Of a DNA stretch of 64,000 nt, positions 1 through 11,570 are shown piece by piece. The stretch spans positions 4,278,001-4,342,000 of the forward strand of contig NC_091882.1 of NCBI RefSeq assembly GCF_019399895.1, written 5' to 3'. The position numbers and the translations under genes are program-made. The DNA comes from Cardiocondyla obscurior. Lineage: Eukaryota > Arthropoda > Insecta > Hymenoptera > Formicidae. Position 1 is the first letter of the stretch. The number at the start of each line of letters is the position of its first letter. Under the pieces are notes generated by a model, which saw nothing but the letters and a program-made list of their open reading frames with translations, searched no databases and had not been told where the DNA came from.

Positions 1-284
1 GTTCCTTGGCCTCGGGCAGCGTTACCCCGTCGTTTCGGTTATCAGAATGACCCGCGGACATTCGGTGGCCGCGGGTTTTATACGCGACTGTTGCTAAGGC
101 GGAAATGCAACAGTCCGCGGATTCCGGGCGCGTAGGACAGTGACCGCGTTCGGTCATTGCCTAGGCGAAAAGTGCAAGGCGTCGATCGGTCAGCGGATTC
201 CGCGATCGGGTGATCCGATCGACGCTGGTTGTTAACCCGGCCTTCGCGTGCGTGGCCTTGCTGTTGCCAGGGTCGGGTTACAAC
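1..284. repeat. GC-rich, hairpin-rich segment (possible LTR end)
   Basis: No credible gene. The segment is GC-rich and packed with short inverted repeats, for example CCCGCGG/CCGCGGG at about 51-76, GACTGTTGC/GCAACAGTC at about 87-117 and CGTCGATCGG/TCCGATCGACG at about 180-224. It ends in GGGTTACA right where the retrotransposon pol gene to its right breaks off. A GTTACA end and the abrupt junction would fit a truncated LTR of another element, but the partner end lies outside the window, so this is inference only. Confidence 0.35.
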
Positions 285-3217
285 ATCACACACTTAAGTA
301 TGTAGGAACGAACAGGTATCCTACCTCCAATAATCCAGAATTTGTTTCGAATTAGATTCAGCGTTACCTGTGTGCCACCATGTAAGGTTTTATAGTGAGC
401 ATCATTAATTATAAGTGATGTCAAGGGAGAACATTTTGGAAGGATATACTGATGCTTTGCGTCAGCATCAATTAGTGCATTGTTTAAGCGTCCACCGACT
501 CTTAGTAATCCGTCTTGGTCAATAAATGGTAATAATCTTATTAATGGGTTAGACTTGGATAATTTCTCACCCCTTTGAATTACACGGAGTTCATACTGAA
601 ACCATGTCCTTTGCACTATACCAATCAATGCTTTGATACTATTTTCTAATTCGGCTGGCGTTAGCGCAATTTGTTTCTGCGAAGAATCCGATTTTTTACT
701 CAAGCCATTGATGAAACGAAAGCAGTAAGCAACCACTCTTTTCAGCTTCGTGAAAGAAGAATATCTTGTTAGGAGCTCCCAGCAAGGAGGATTTGACATA
801 GCTGTTGTTAATATATTTCCTGGTCGCTCTTCCAAGTCTCCGTCTACGCTCGGTGGTTCCTCTTCTGCTAGCCAATATACTTTTGGTTTTGAAAGCCAGA
901 TAGGACCATTCCACCATAAAGGGTGAATCTTCAGTTGATCCGGTCTTAATCCTCTTGTAGCACAATCGGCCGGATTCTGCTTTCCAGGAATATAATTCCA
1001 GGTACAATTCGGAAGAAGATTATGAATTGATGTTATTCTATTGTGAATGAAGTCCTTATATCTTGAAGGATGTGACTTCAACCAAGTTAAAACCAATGAG
1101 GAGTCTGACCAGCAGGTAATGCTTGTAATGGGGAGGTCAAGAGCTTTGCTTGAAGTTACGACTAGTCTCGCCAGCAAGAGTGCGGCTGTAAGCTCCAAGC
1201 GCGGTATGGTAAGACGTTTCAGAGGACTAACCTTGGTTTTGGCACATAATAATTGTGATGTGATGCCATCTTCCTTTGTCGTAACTCTAAGATAAACGGC
1301 GGCTGCCATTGCCAACTGTGAGGCGTCAGCGAATCCATGTAGTTCCACTGAGAAATTACATCGTACATTTCGTATCCATCTTGGTATCTTTAAATTATTT
1401 AGATCCAGTAGCTGTTGACGAAAAAGTAGCCATTTTTGTTGTAAATTATCCGGTAATGGTTTATCCCATCCGATTTTTATAACCCAAATTTCTTGAAGAA
1501 TGATTTTGGCTTTGATAATGACAGGCGCGGTTAACCCCAAGGGGTCATAGATTCTGGCAATATCCGATGCTATATTTCTCTTTGAAAATATCGTGAACTT
1601 TGAGGGAAGTACAGAAAAGAGAAACTCATCTGTAGTTGGTTTCCATCCAACGCCGAGTATTTTATGAAAGTTGACATCGGTCTCCACGAGTAAGGATGAC
1701 TGCGTTGATTTATTAGGTAAAATCTCCGGATGGTTACTGCTCCACTTTTGCAACGGAAATTTGCCAGACCCGCAAAGTCCTATCAATTGTTGTATTACTT
1801 CCTTGGCTTCATTAAGGGATTCAGCACCTCCAAAAACGTCATCGACGTATCTCCCTCTTGTCATGGGAGTAACTGCTAAAGGGTATCGGTCCCCTTCGTC
1901 TTTCACTAACTGCTGCAGCGTCCGCATGGCCAAGAACGGAGCGCAATTTAGCCCATAAGTCACTGTTGTTAGGCAGTATGAATTTATTCTTCCATCTCGT
2001 TCCTGCCAAAGTATTCTTTGGTAATTCCAATCATCTGAGTGAAGTGAAATTTGTCGAAACATCTTCTCCACATCTGTGGAGAAGAGAACCTTGTGCGTCC
2101 TTATCCAAATAAGAATATCTATGATATCCCTTTGTAATTTTGTTCCCTGAAACATCACGTCATTTAGCGATAAACCTGTTGAAGTGCGACTAGAGCCATT
2201 AAACACAACTCTTAATTTAGTTGTGCTACTCTCCGCTCGCATTACTCCATGATGTGGTAAGTAAAAGTGAGGCTTTTCTTGGTGTTCTGTTAGAACCATG
2301 TGGCCTAAGTTGAGGTACTCACTAAGAAAGTCAGAATATAGCTGATAAAATTCCAGATTCTGGGTAAAGCGTTGTGACATTCTGTTTAAACAGCTGAGAG
2401 CGATTGACTTTGACTCTCCCAATTTCGTGGGATCTGAAGAAAAAGGAAGCCGCACAATATAACGTCCGTCCTTATCGCGTCTATGAGTTGAAAGAAAATG
2501 TTGTTCGCACTTTTCGTCCTCCTCGTTAAGTACTATAGTATCTGTTACAGAGACTTCTTCCTGATGCCAAAACTTGGTAAGTATTTCTTGTAACTCTACA
2601 TCTTTTGTACAATGGTGAGCATAAACGTAGTCTTGCGTATCAATATTTGAATAAGTTGGCCCGGATATGACCCAACCGAATAGCGTTTGTTGAGCTAACG
2701 GCGAAGCATTGTCTCCTAATATCAAGCCCGGCTTAATTATGACACCGTAGAAATCTGCTCCTATAATTATGTCTATAGGACTTGAGATCATAAACTGAGG
2801 ATCGGCTAATTGAAGTTTCTTGATATGCGGCCATGTGCTATGCTCTAAATTGTAAGGAGGTAACCTTGTAGTAAGGCGTGGTAGAATGTATGCTTGAATC
2901 TCACAATTACTATTTGCATCATATAATGACTGAATCGGAATGGTAACTTGACCCTTAGTGTAACCAGAGAAGGTGCCTCCGATTCCTGATAAAGGTATCG
3001 CTGCTGTTTTTCTTTTTAGTTTGGCACGTTGAATAAGATTCTCTGAAATAAAAGACAGTTGTGATCCTTGATCAATAAGTATACGTACTGAAAATAATAC
3101 CCCATCAGGATTTCGGATTGAGGCTCGACAGGTCGCAAGTAAAGTTAATGATCGTGCGTATTTGTTCAGTGAAGAATGGTGTATACATGTCTTGAGAGTG
3201 TTCACTTGAGGAAGCAA
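285..3217 (-). CDS. pol: BEL/Pao Pol polyprotein (protease-RT-RNase H), integrase truncated
   Basis: About 979 open codons with no ATG at the 5' end; translation must come through gag. In order: retropepsin-type aspartic protease (LIDQGSQ near residue 48), reverse transcriptase with the YVDD catalytic box (about residue 456, near 1845), the Pao RNase H region with the FADAS motif, then only the start of the integrase H2C2 zinc-binding domain (AHYKTLHGG). The reading frame stays open until the breakpoint near 285, where it enters foreign sequence and stops. Pol copies the element RNA to cDNA inside cytoplasmic particles. Without an integrase core this copy cannot transpose by itself. Confidence 0.92.
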
Positions 3218-3235
3218 ATCTTGTTGAATTAATTG

Positions 3236-4549
3236 TCAATTTGTCTGATCAATCTTATTATTCGTTTCTTGAGAAGAGGATGACGCGTTGGTTATCTGCG
3301 AAGCATTGGTTACCGTGGCAGATGGTAAGGCTTGGCCTTCATGTATGGAAGTATGATGTCTTTTACCGCATTTATAGCAGCGTCTAACAGATTTGCAATT
3401 CCTAACTATATGTGTACCAAGACAATTAAGACATCTTCGGTTTTTCATGACAAAATCCAGTCGTTGTTTTACAGTTTTGATTAAGTATTTGTTGCAATTA
3501 GATAATGCATGATTTTCATTGCAGATCGGACAGATACTTGTAACGTGATTTGATTGAGGATTAACTACCTGGAGGGCCGTTCTATTGAACGGCTTTCGAA
3601 ATTGCGGTATAGCCGATTTCTTAGTGGTCTCAATAGTGGAGACAGCCTTCATGCATTCAGCAGCGGCTGCTCTTCCGATCAAAAATTCCTCAAATTCGTC
3701 TATTTTAGGATAAGTTCTAGATGCACCTAGCGATAACTCCCAGGCCTCTCTTGTTTCAGTATCCAACAATCCAGAAAAGTGGTGGATAATCATTGGGTCC
3801 CAAAATTTTACTTGACATCCCAATGCTTCCAGCGATCCTAGAGATTCCAGCAAATCACTTAAAAGTGACCTTAAACCAGCAGCACTTTTTACCTTCAGTG
3901 GCTTGAGTTGAGCGAGACGATCAAGCTCTGCGTTTATTAAAAAGCGTTTGTTCTCATATCTTGAAACTAACAGCTTCCAAGCCAGTCGAAAATTATCACC
4001 TTGAGCCTTTAAGTTCTTTATAATCTTTGCAGCTTCTCCTGTCAAACTAGTTTTTAAAAACTGCATCTTTTCCGCCTCTGATAATGCAGTATGAGATCTA
4101 ATTACAGAAACAAATAAATCTTGAAAGGCAGGCCATGATTGATAGTCTCCGGAGAAGGTAGGAATCTTAACACGTGGTAAAGAATTGCGGTGAATGTGAC
4201 TAGAACCTATGCATGATTCTAAATTTTCCTTTTCGCTAGACACTCCTGAGATTTCTAAGTCATCGTCCTGGGCGAGCAACTTCGCTCGAGCATATATGTA
4301 AAACGCTTGGCATCTCTCGTATAACTTCTCCTTCATGTAAGGATGATCCTTTATAGCTAGGCTTTCATTTAAACAAAGATCCTCATGCTCGATTTGAAAT
4401 TTGTTCCAATTTGAATCAAGCATAGTTAGCTGTGACTGTGCTAACTGACGGCTCATCGGTGAGGCTTCTTCATCATTTAGATCTGTAGCCGCTTGGATCC
4501 AATTGAATCGACTTCGTTGTAGTAGAATTCTAGCCTCAACTGGAGCCAT
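3236..4549 (-). CDS. gag: BEL/Pao Gag (DUF1759 family) with zinc knuckles
   Basis: 437 residues from an ATG at 4547-4549. The middle carries the DUF1759 gag domain (PRVKIPTFSGDYQSWPAF near residue 125). The C-terminal third carries cysteine/histidine zinc knuckles (CPICNENHALSNC, CLNCLGTHIVRNC, CYKCGKRHH). This is the structural particle protein that packages element RNA. The stop at 3236-3238 is TGA and pol continues downstream in the same frame. BEL elements normally encode one gag-pol polyprotein, so this is either a nonsense mutation or a readthrough stop. Confidence 0.9.
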   Translation of the reverse strand: MAPVEARILLQRSRFNWIQAATDLNDEEASPMSRQLAQSQLTMLDSNWNKFQIEHEDLCLNESLAIKDHPYMKEKLYERCQAFYIYARAKLLAQDDDLEISGVSSEKENLESCIGSSHIHRNSLPRVKIPTFSGDYQSWPAFQDLFVSVIRSHTALSEAEKMQFLKTSLTGEAAKIIKNLKAQGDNFRLAWKLLVSRYENKRFLINAELDRLAQLKPLKVKSAAGLRSLLSDLLESLGSLEALGCQVKFWDPMIIHHFSGLLDTETREAWELSLGASRTYPKIDEFEEFLIGRAAAAECMKAVSTIETTKKSAIPQFRKPFNRTALQVVNPQSNHVTSICPICNENHALSNCNKYLIKTVKQRLDFVMKNRRCLNCLGTHIVRNCKSVRRCYKCGKRHHTSIHEGQALPSATVTNASQITNASSSSQETNNKIDQTN

Positions 4550-4794
4550 ATCGTGTCACAACCAATACCTCTTGTTTGATAAACCCTTGCAAGTATGAGA
4601 TTATGCTATAGTATCAATATCTGATAACTCTCTTTCCTTTCGGCAAACCTGTCAAAAAGGTTAATTTTTAGAAAATGTCAAATTATAAAGAAAACCTAAA
4701 AGAAAAGTGAGAATAAATTTAACTAAATAGTAAAAGATCTTAAAGAGCATTGATACCAATTTAGAAATTTATATCCGGCTCGAAGGACCAAAAA

Positions 4795-5568
4795 TGTTGC
4801 TATATCAAGAGGTTCACAAGACAAATGGAGAGAGCAGTTATCACAATGAAAAGAATAAACGAAAATAAGAATACTTTATTTGTTCCTGTTATTTATAAAT
4901 GTCCTAAATTGGTAATTAAACCTGTGGAAGAAAAATTGATTATTGAGTTGGGTCATTGAATATGCGGTTCTCTTTTTAAGGCGGTTTTCTCTGTAAGGCG
5001 GTTTTCTTTGTAAGGCGGTTTTCTCTGTAAGGCGGTTTTCCCAGCAATTATTTCGGCGGTTCTCTATGCGGTTATCAATACGGATAATTTCGTAGCGTGT
5101 GAACTGAGAGAGAGAGAGAGAGAGAGTGAGTGGACGAAAAGCCATCTCCTTATCGCCTCTTAATAAGCGGGGTACAGAAAAGAAAGAGAGAGAGAGAGAA
5201 AGAGAAAGAGAACAACGAAATAAATAACCTCAGCCTCTTTCTTTTCATCAGATTCCTGTATATAATCAACTCAGAAGAGTTGATTCTTCGCCGTAGGAAA
5301 TGTAGAAGAAGCAACATACCCTTTGTAAGAACTAAATTTTATTTCAGCTTAGAAAACACAAAATCGTATAATATAACATTCGCGTATCGTTCTTCGACCT
5401 AGTCTCTATCAATCTTGCGAAAACAGTAAGAACATAAGAAGATCGCTTCTTCTTCTTGCAGGCTCAGACCTCTCCTTGTCTCCGAGAGGGGGCCTGGCCA
5501 TTCACAATGCGCTAGCAAATCTTTCAAGCAGCGCGCAATTCAAATCATCTCCGGTCGTTGACGCAACA
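4795..5568 (-). repeat. 5' LTR of the truncated BEL/Pao element
   Basis: Plus-strand limits are TGTTGC at 4795 and GCAACA ending at 5568, a perfect 6-bp terminal inverted repeat of the TG...CA type. The inner end abuts the primer-binding site. On the minus strand an AATAAA polyadenylation signal lies at about 4874-4879. The LTR contains a short tandem block of aaggcggttttct units near 4978-5040 and AG/GA-rich runs near 5106-5210. The outer edge is inferred from the inverted repeat because the second LTR is missing. Confidence 0.7.
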
Positions 5569-5720
5569 CCTAGCAGGGTTTTCGATTGTATCGTGAGGTA
5601 ATTTGTAGTTAATTGGCACGCGTCTCTTAGTATTATTTTACCTGATCTGATTATATTTATTTTTTTACTTGGCTTATGTTTACATTGAAGTTCAATGATC
5701 TGTGACGCGGTCGAGTATAG

Positions 5721-6490
5721 TCATGCTTGGGGCTCGTTTAGTGCCGTCCATATGCTAACGTTAGATATGATATGGCGAGTTTCGCGTTTCTCGGGTTGAT
5801 GTCCCGGCTCGGTGAGTGCTAAGACTTCGCAAGGTGCGTTATCCGATACATGGTATGTCGCGAAATTGTTTTCGCATATAAGTTTTTTATTGTCGCGGAT
5901 ACAATTATTTATTTCATCGCGGGTTAGGCTTATATATTTATTGTTTTCTTTATCTAACGCGATATATTCATGCGCGGTTTTGATTGTCTTAAAAATATTG
6001 GCGTGGTCATACACGGGAAACGGTATGACTCGTTTCAATTCGTAGGTCGTATCAGTAACGATTGGAAACTTGATAATGATTATGAGGGCATTGTGATCGC
6101 GATAATACGCGGTAATTGATATATACTTCTCGATTTGATTCCAGTTCTTTAAATTGATATCGAACGGGAATTGTGACTTTTCGGGTAATTGAATCGTTGC
6201 ATGTAGTAACTCTGTTATGATCTTGTCAATCGGTAATAACCGTGCGTTAATGATACCCTTTTTTGTCCAAGAGATAAAGTCGATGGTGTCTTGTATGTCA
6301 GTCAGTAGGTCGGTCACGAGTATTCTTAATGTGTTAAGATGTTCCGTCATCTCCATTTGCCGCGTTACTCTATCTATCTGCTGACTTAGGAGGATAGTCG
6401 CGTTCGTTAAGACGCGGTCGTGTTGCTTGAGTTTTATCTCTAGCTCCTGTACATGACTTACAAGGAAGGTTAGGCAACCCGGAAAATCAA
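5721..6490 (-). pseudogene. env: Errantivirus-type envelope (baculovirus F-like) fragment
   Basis: The minus frame is open from about 6490 to the stop at 5721 (roughly 255 codons); no ATG is visible at the 5' edge and the 211-residue stretch from 6356 begins at an internal methionine. The sequence has a heptad-like helical stretch followed by NARLLPIDKI and then a CEN...C cysteine pattern, as in the Env proteins of gypsy-like errantiviruses, which derive from the baculovirus F fusion protein family. The normal N-terminal half and the membrane anchor are missing, and no pol or LTR of the same element is recognisable nearby. It is an isolated relic. Confidence 0.6.
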
Positions 6491-6589
6491 AAAAATATAA
6501 TACTTTGTGTGCATGTACAGTAGTTCATCTGTAACACAAAACTATTTTTTGTTTGTGCTAACTTTCACTTTAAAGGGGTGAAACCACCC

Positions 6590-6890
6590 TTTACAAATAA
6601 AAGGATTTTTTACTTTTTTCGATATAACTCGAAAACTATTTAAGATATCAAAAAAAGTTTTATACAAAAGGTTTATAATAAAAACAACTATATATAACTG
6701 CAGTAACAGAATTATATAAAAAAAAATTTTTTAACAAAATTGTTTATAAAATTACAAAAAAATTTTTTTTTTTTAAATTCTATTATTGCAGTTAAACGGA
6801 GATGTTTCTACTATAAAACTTTTGTATAAAACTTTTTTTGATATCTTCAATAGTTTCCGAGTTGTATGGAGGAAAGTGAAAAACCTCAAC
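6590..6890. repeat. MITE-like imperfect palindrome
   Basis: The left arm (about 6605-6715) and right arm (about 6778-6885) are inverted copies of each other over roughly 100 bp, sharing for example gatatcaaaaaaagttttat on the left and its reverse complement on the right. The centre is A/T homopolymer. No coding capacity. The fold-back shape suggests a small non-autonomous DNA transposon; target duplications were not identified. Confidence 0.5.
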
Positions 6891-7063
6891 ATATGAAAAT
6901 ACTTTATTTCCGTAAGAATTATTTTTAAGCTGCAGCTAAAAATTTTTTAATTTATTTGTTACTCTATATGCGTAAAGCTTTTTATTATAAAAACAAAAAT
7001 TTAATCAAGATAATACGCTCAATAATAATAATAAGATTTCCATCAAAAAAAGTTAGAGAATCT

Positions 7064-7585
7064 TTACATATTCAACATTGTGATACTTTGTGTGCAATAA
7101 TTCATCTTTAATATAAAACTTTTTTGTTTGTGTTTCAATTCGAGTGACTGATTATGAAATTGAAAGTAAATGTGAACTTTGCGCAATCTGTCGAATGACG
7201 AGTTTTGTACACTACTTAAAGTTCGACGTGTTTTTTTTCCACTTTTCCAAAATTCAATAGCTTGTCTTTTGTAATGAAAACCGATCGTTTTATCTTTATC
7301 ATCAATAATGCATTCCTCAGATTCAAATGTCTCTTCTTCTCTTTCTACTGGTGTAATATACTCTACAACTTGTACATCGTGCGGTTCTAATGGATCAGCG
7401 AAATCAAGCATGTAATCATGTTCAAATGATGATATTGAACGTGTATCTTGACATTTTTGTATAATGTCACGAATTTCATTATGTACTTCAATTTCAAATG
7501 AAGTTAATGGTGTTTGTGTGATACTTGCAATTTGAAATGTCGTTGCTAACATATTAATTACGTTTGCAATATTGAACGATGTCAT
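7064..7585 (-). CDS. Unassigned 173-aa ORF, possible transposase N-terminal domain
   Basis: ATG start at 7585 and 173 codons in AT-rich DNA. I do not recognise the family with certainty. The first 100 residues are acidic. The centre (about 101-130: YKRQAIEFWKSGKK...LSSVQNS) resembles the basic helix-turn-helix start of some insect DNA transposases, and the C-terminus loses that character. The last coding part overlaps a block (tactttgtgtgca...tttttgtttgtg, 7084-7130) that is repeated in the same orientation at about 6500-6555, so the end is probably made of repeat sequence. Likely a broken transposon gene. Confidence 0.3.
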   Translation of the reverse strand: MTSFNIANVINMLATTFQIASITQTPLTSFEIEVHNEIRDIIQKCQDTRSISSFEHDYMLDFADPLEPHDVQVVEYITPVEREEETFESEECIIDDKDKTIGFHYKRQAIEFWKSGKKTRRTLSSVQNSSFDRLRKVHIYFQFHNQSLELKHKQKSFILKMNYCTQSITMLNM

Positions 7586-8178
7586 ATTAAAGAAAATTCT
7601 ATCCAGAAAAGATCACAAACTTTTCAATATAATAATGACAGATAGCTGCCTTAAGTGAAACTGGGAATAATATTTCCGACATATTTATACATATCAAGAG
7701 ACGCAATAAAGCTCATTTTTATTAAATAACTTGATATCATTTTTGTTTACAATAATGTAATATAGTGTTATTCATGTGATAAATAAGAGAGTGAAAACAT
7801 CCGCATCAAGTTAATCAGAAAGTTTGACAAGGTTATCGACACAACCTGACTCCGTTTCATTCCAGTAGAACTGGAGGTGGTTTCGCAACAAATGGGTTCC
7901 AGGGATTATTTAAGAAATGCAAAAATTAGGTTTTCAGCTTTTAAATTAAACATTTATTATAAACTAACTAATACAAAAGGAATGAAAACAAAGAAAGTAA
8001 GAAAATAAAAAATATTAATCATTTTTAATTTTTGAAATAGGTAACTTTATCTATTAATGAAAATAATATTACAATACGCAAATATGAATAAATAAACAGA
8101 TGTCAATAAATGTGAATATGTATATATAAATGATAAACAAAAGGTGTATAAAAAGGGTACGAAGTTGGATAAACAAAT
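7586..8178. other. AT-rich spacer, no gene seen
   Basis: No gene, RNA or clear repeat recognised. Part of it is probably the 3' region of the minus-strand TGTTACG-type element to its right, but it cannot be aligned by eye to the intact copy and the left terminus of that element was not found. Confidence 0.4.
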
Positions 8179-9408
8179 TTATTCGAGATCTATCTCGATA
8201 ATCTCTGAGATCCGGGCCGTCGATCTCGGAAAGATCTGATCGATTAGCCTGATCGGAGCAAGAAAAGGGTGTTCCACCCCGGGATAGAAAATGAGGATGT
8301 TTTGATCAGGCGATGCCCCGCTGGCTTCTCTCCTAATCTCCTCAGGATCAAAATAGTCAGGGCCTATGGTGAAGGCCTTTTCCGGGACAGGATCCGTCCA
8401 CGGAGTGCAAGTCCTCCGGAGGAGTTTGAGAAGAAGATCAACGATCGCTCTCGGTTCCTCCTGCTCCCCGAGGAACTCCACACTTGGGGCGGGGGAAGAG
8501 GAATGTTCCGGGCCGTCCGGCTCTTGCCAAGAGACGGTATCGTCCTCAGCAAAGAAGCCGACCTCCTCGGGTTCCCCAGGATGTGGTATTGGAGACGGGA
8601 TAGGAGAGGAGCATGCTCTAGGAGCAGCTCCAGGAGAGTGATCGGCAGGATTCAAAGAAATGTCAGGAGAATAGGAGGGAGAGGTAGGGCGGAACCGCTC
8701 CGACTCAGGCTCGGATCCGGTTGCAGAGGCATTCGGAAATGACGGACTCGGAAGACGGGCCGCTTCCGCGGTGATATTCTTATCTTGGGAGGTCTTTTCC
8801 GGAGCCGGTGAATTCGGAGGAACGGGTGGTAGAGGAGACCACGACCGCTCTCCTCTTCTACGAGGAAGGTCGGATGTTACTTTCCCTGACGCCGCAGCGA
8901 ACAAATATTGAACGAAGAAAGTCTGGATAAGCTGTCTCAGATTTCGTAATTGCCGATTACGGCGAGCCCGACTTTTCTTAATCGTTCTAAGATTTGCTGA
9001 TTCCACTAAAAAGATATTAATTTAAAAAATTCAATTAATGAATGAATTATTGAAAGAAAATGATAGAACAACACGTCTTATTCTTTCTTTCGGATCTCTC
9101 CATTCGTCACTTTAAAAGATTCTCAGAGTTCCTCTAACCGGATGGAGCCTTACTCAAATCAAGATTTTGATAGTCACCATTTTATTGGCGGCATATCGCA
9201 ACCCCCGACAAAAGGAAGCTCACTAGGCGGGTCGAGTTACTGGAGAACTGGGAGGACTCAAGAGAGATAGCGAATTTGCGAGATATGAACGGCACCCTAA
9301 CAATTCCCTCGTTTTTCATTTTAATATATAAATAAAAAACTATTTTAGTGGAACCGTTTTCAATAATAAAAAGGAAAGATGAGGATTAAATAAATGATGA
9401 GACTTACT
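8179..9408 (-). CDS. Element-borne basic/proline-rich protein, copy 1 (2 exons)
   Basis: About 275 codons. Exon 2 is 8179-9005. Just upstream is an acceptor (TTTTTAG) and an intron to 9407 whose donor is GTAAGT. Exon 1 ends in A at 9408 and exon 2 begins TG, so splicing builds the ATG. The N-terminus is strongly basic (KSRARRNRQLRN) and followed by a hydrophobic helix; the middle is rich in Pro, Ser and Glu; the C-terminus (CTPWTDPVPEKAF, GPDYFDPEEIR, FYPGVEHPFLAPIRLID) is conserved with the 276-residue protein at 46.5 kb. Function unknown. The basic start could bind nucleic acid or act as a nuclear signal. Intact ORFs in two diverged copies imply past selection. Confidence 0.6.
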
Positions 9409-9565
9409 ACTTGGTGACTTCAAGTTTCCTCGGATGATTTCCAGCGAGTCTCTTTATTCTTGTCCACACAGGCAATTACACAATCACTTGATAAAAACTC
9501 GGAGAGCAACTATAGTTGTTTTGATTCTAAGACAGAATGAGAGTGAGTTCCGCCGAAACACGCAG

Positions 9566-9572
9566 TTTTATA
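9566..9572 (-). promoter_or_regulatory. TATA box of element copy 1
   Basis: TATAAAA on the minus strand, in the context CCGAGATTATAAAA, matching CCGAGCTTATAAAATCTTGTG in the two other copies. It lies about 160 bp upstream of the splice donor of the element gene. Confidence 0.6.
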
Positions 9573-10318
9573 ATCTCGGAAAAGGGGAGGACTAGCGCCA
9601 GATTTTTAGTCTTTATCAAAATTTGAATTTCATTTGCTAGGCTTGTTCCTCCACTTTTCCGTCTTTACAATTATTGGTCGCCCTCCTCTCAGTTTTCTTA
9701 AATTTCTAAGTTTTCGCCCTTAGTTCCTAAATTTTGGTGAGGAGTTCCCGATATCTATTGGTCTCGGAGAAAATGTTTTAAAAGCTCCCCTCCACATGGC
9801 TTCAGCCCTTCCAAGCTTCCAGATAACAGATTCAAAATGGTTAGGTAACCCTTTTTTTATCGGCAGTGTGCAATTGCTGCCTGAGTTTTTATAGTTTCCG
9901 GCTGCGTATCCTATCTTTATTATCGCAGGCTTCTTGCCTTTTGTTTTTCTAATCCTTAGGATTCACGGCGCAATTTTGATTTTTAAGAGTTATTTTTCTT
10001 CCAGAACTTCCTTTGTCTAACGCCAGACATTTGTTGTTAACTTGAGACATTTCAAAACTTCTGAGTTTTTAATGTTCTTTTTAATATTTAGACAAGTCCT
10101 TTACGTTTTAATTTTTATCGACATCTGTTGCGCAATTGTTACAAGTTTCTTTTTTTATTTATACATCTGGCGTTTCAGGATGTTCTGTTAGTAAAAATTA
10201 TTTTTCTAGAAGCTTAGAACCCTCTCCTTTGGCACCAATACATTCGGTATACTTCTCTTTATCTATTTTATCAACCATGTGTCGGAAGAAGGAGATATGG
10301 AGTTTACAGGACGTAACA

Positions 10319-11294
10319 TTTATTTGTTTGTAATTTCTTGTTTATATTTTATTAAATATATTAAATTGTTATTTTGTTACATAAGTGGTTGCCTTTCTGT
10401 TTTCCTTGTGTGAATTTTAAGCCTCCTTCTGCGCGATTTGTAGCGCCCGCTGGACCCCGTCAAAGTCCACATATAGTTCAGTTAGGTTATGGTTAGGAAA
10501 AGTTTAAATTAGGTTTAAGTTAGATTAGATTAGATTAAGTATGCATATTCTCTGCAAGCATCTCCTCTTTTTTTCTGGTTTAAAAAAAACGACATGTTCT
10601 TTAGCGGTCACTGCTAAAATAAAAATTATTAAAATATTTAAATAGTACAATTACTGTTTTTACATTTAATTTTCTCAGTAAATACTTGTTTTACGATAAA
10701 AATACATAAATTATAAAATGTGTATTTTGACAAGATGTATAACTTTTGTCTAAAACATTTTTCAAATGTCTTAGTATTTTGAAAAATAAGCACGAAAAAT
10801 CATTTTATGGTTTTTTTATGATTTTTGCCATAAAAACCAATTTTCGCTAACTTTAACTATGAGATTCGTAATTAGCACATCATAATACACAAGTGTACGA
10901 AGTTACAAAAAGATTGGAAACGATTTCGGAAATTTAACCAGGTAATTTATTGATTACAAGTATTGTATATTCACGTTATATTTATCACAAGTAAAATACA
11001 AAAAAAAATTGTTTTCCATATTCATAACTGCATATTTTTAAATTTAATGAATATCAAGATAAGTTGAATAGACTTTAATATAATTAAAGTAATAATCGAC
11101 CTTATTCTATTCGGATCGAATTTGTAATTTGCATAAGTGCATAGCTAATGTAATTAATATTATTACAAGAATTATCATATTTTAAGTATTAATTCAAATG
11201 TAACTTTGATGTTTTTCATTACGACACATTTACAGCAGACGTTAAATGTACTGAGACGAAGTAAGAGTTTATGAATCGAGTTTAAAAAATTCGC
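10319..11294. other. AT-rich spacer, no gene seen
   Basis: Mostly A/T-rich sequence with no open reading frame of note. A short run of ttaggtt/gttagatt repeats lies near 10490-10545. No RNA gene or transposon terminus identified. Confidence 0.4.
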
Positions 11295-11562
11295 ATGAAG
11301 AATATTCAAACAGCTTTATTACCTCTTTTTGTTACGATGTTCTTGAGTGGATTTGTAGTATTCCCATGTTATTATTCCCAAAATCATTTGAGATTTTATA
11401 TAAATTTGTCTTATATTATAATTTCATGGTTGGTGTTTGCCTACATGATCTTCAAAACAAGAATGTTTCTTCTTAACAATCATCTTGATTTTACTGCAAT
11501 AGTTTTTCCCACTATATTTTTTGCAATGTTAAGTCTACCACTTAGTATATATTATAATAAGG
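11295..11562 (+). CDS. Candidate first exon of an insect gustatory receptor
   Basis: ATG at 11295 opens an 89-codon stretch ending at a plausible splice donor (AATAAG|GTATGG, GT at 11562-11563); the frame stops two codons further. The product begins MKNIQTALLPLF and has two or three hydrophobic segments (about residues 9-25, 33-53 and 65-83). The QTAL-type start and this spacing resemble the first exon of ant gustatory receptors (seven-transmembrane ligand-gated channels in chemosensory neurons). No matching second exon was found downstream, so it may be an orphan or decayed exon. Identification is tentative. Confidence 0.35.
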
Positions 11563-11570
11563 TATGGTAA

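Larger units (their letters stand above)
285..5568 (-). mobile_element. BEL/Pao LTR retrotransposon, 3'-truncated
   Basis: On the minus strand this reads LTR, primer-binding site, gag, pol. The primer-binding site lies at 4774-4790, directly inside the LTR, and reads on the plus strand as tccggctcgaaggacca, which matches the 3' end of insect tRNA-Tyr as I know it. Pol stops abruptly at about 285 inside the integrase zinc-binding region, so the rest of the integrase and the second LTR are missing. Gag and pol lie in one frame separated by a single TGA. The element is dead by truncation. Its LTR and proteins differ clearly from the other BEL element at 57.5-63.8 kb, so it is a different family. 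Confidence 0.9.
8179..10318 (-). mobile_element. TGTTACG-type LTR-like element, copy 1 (divergent; left end undefined)
   Basis: Reading on the minus strand, the element starts with the reverse complement of gacgtaaca at 10310-10318, the same terminus as the intact copy at 45229-47944. It then shows the shared promoter region (aactcctcaccaaaat-type sequence near 9740), a TATA box, a spliced leader and a 275-codon ORF homologous to the ORF of the intact copy. Non-coding parts differ much more than the protein, so this is an older or separate subfamily. The true left end is probably somewhere between 7.6 and 8.1 kb. Confidence 0.6.
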
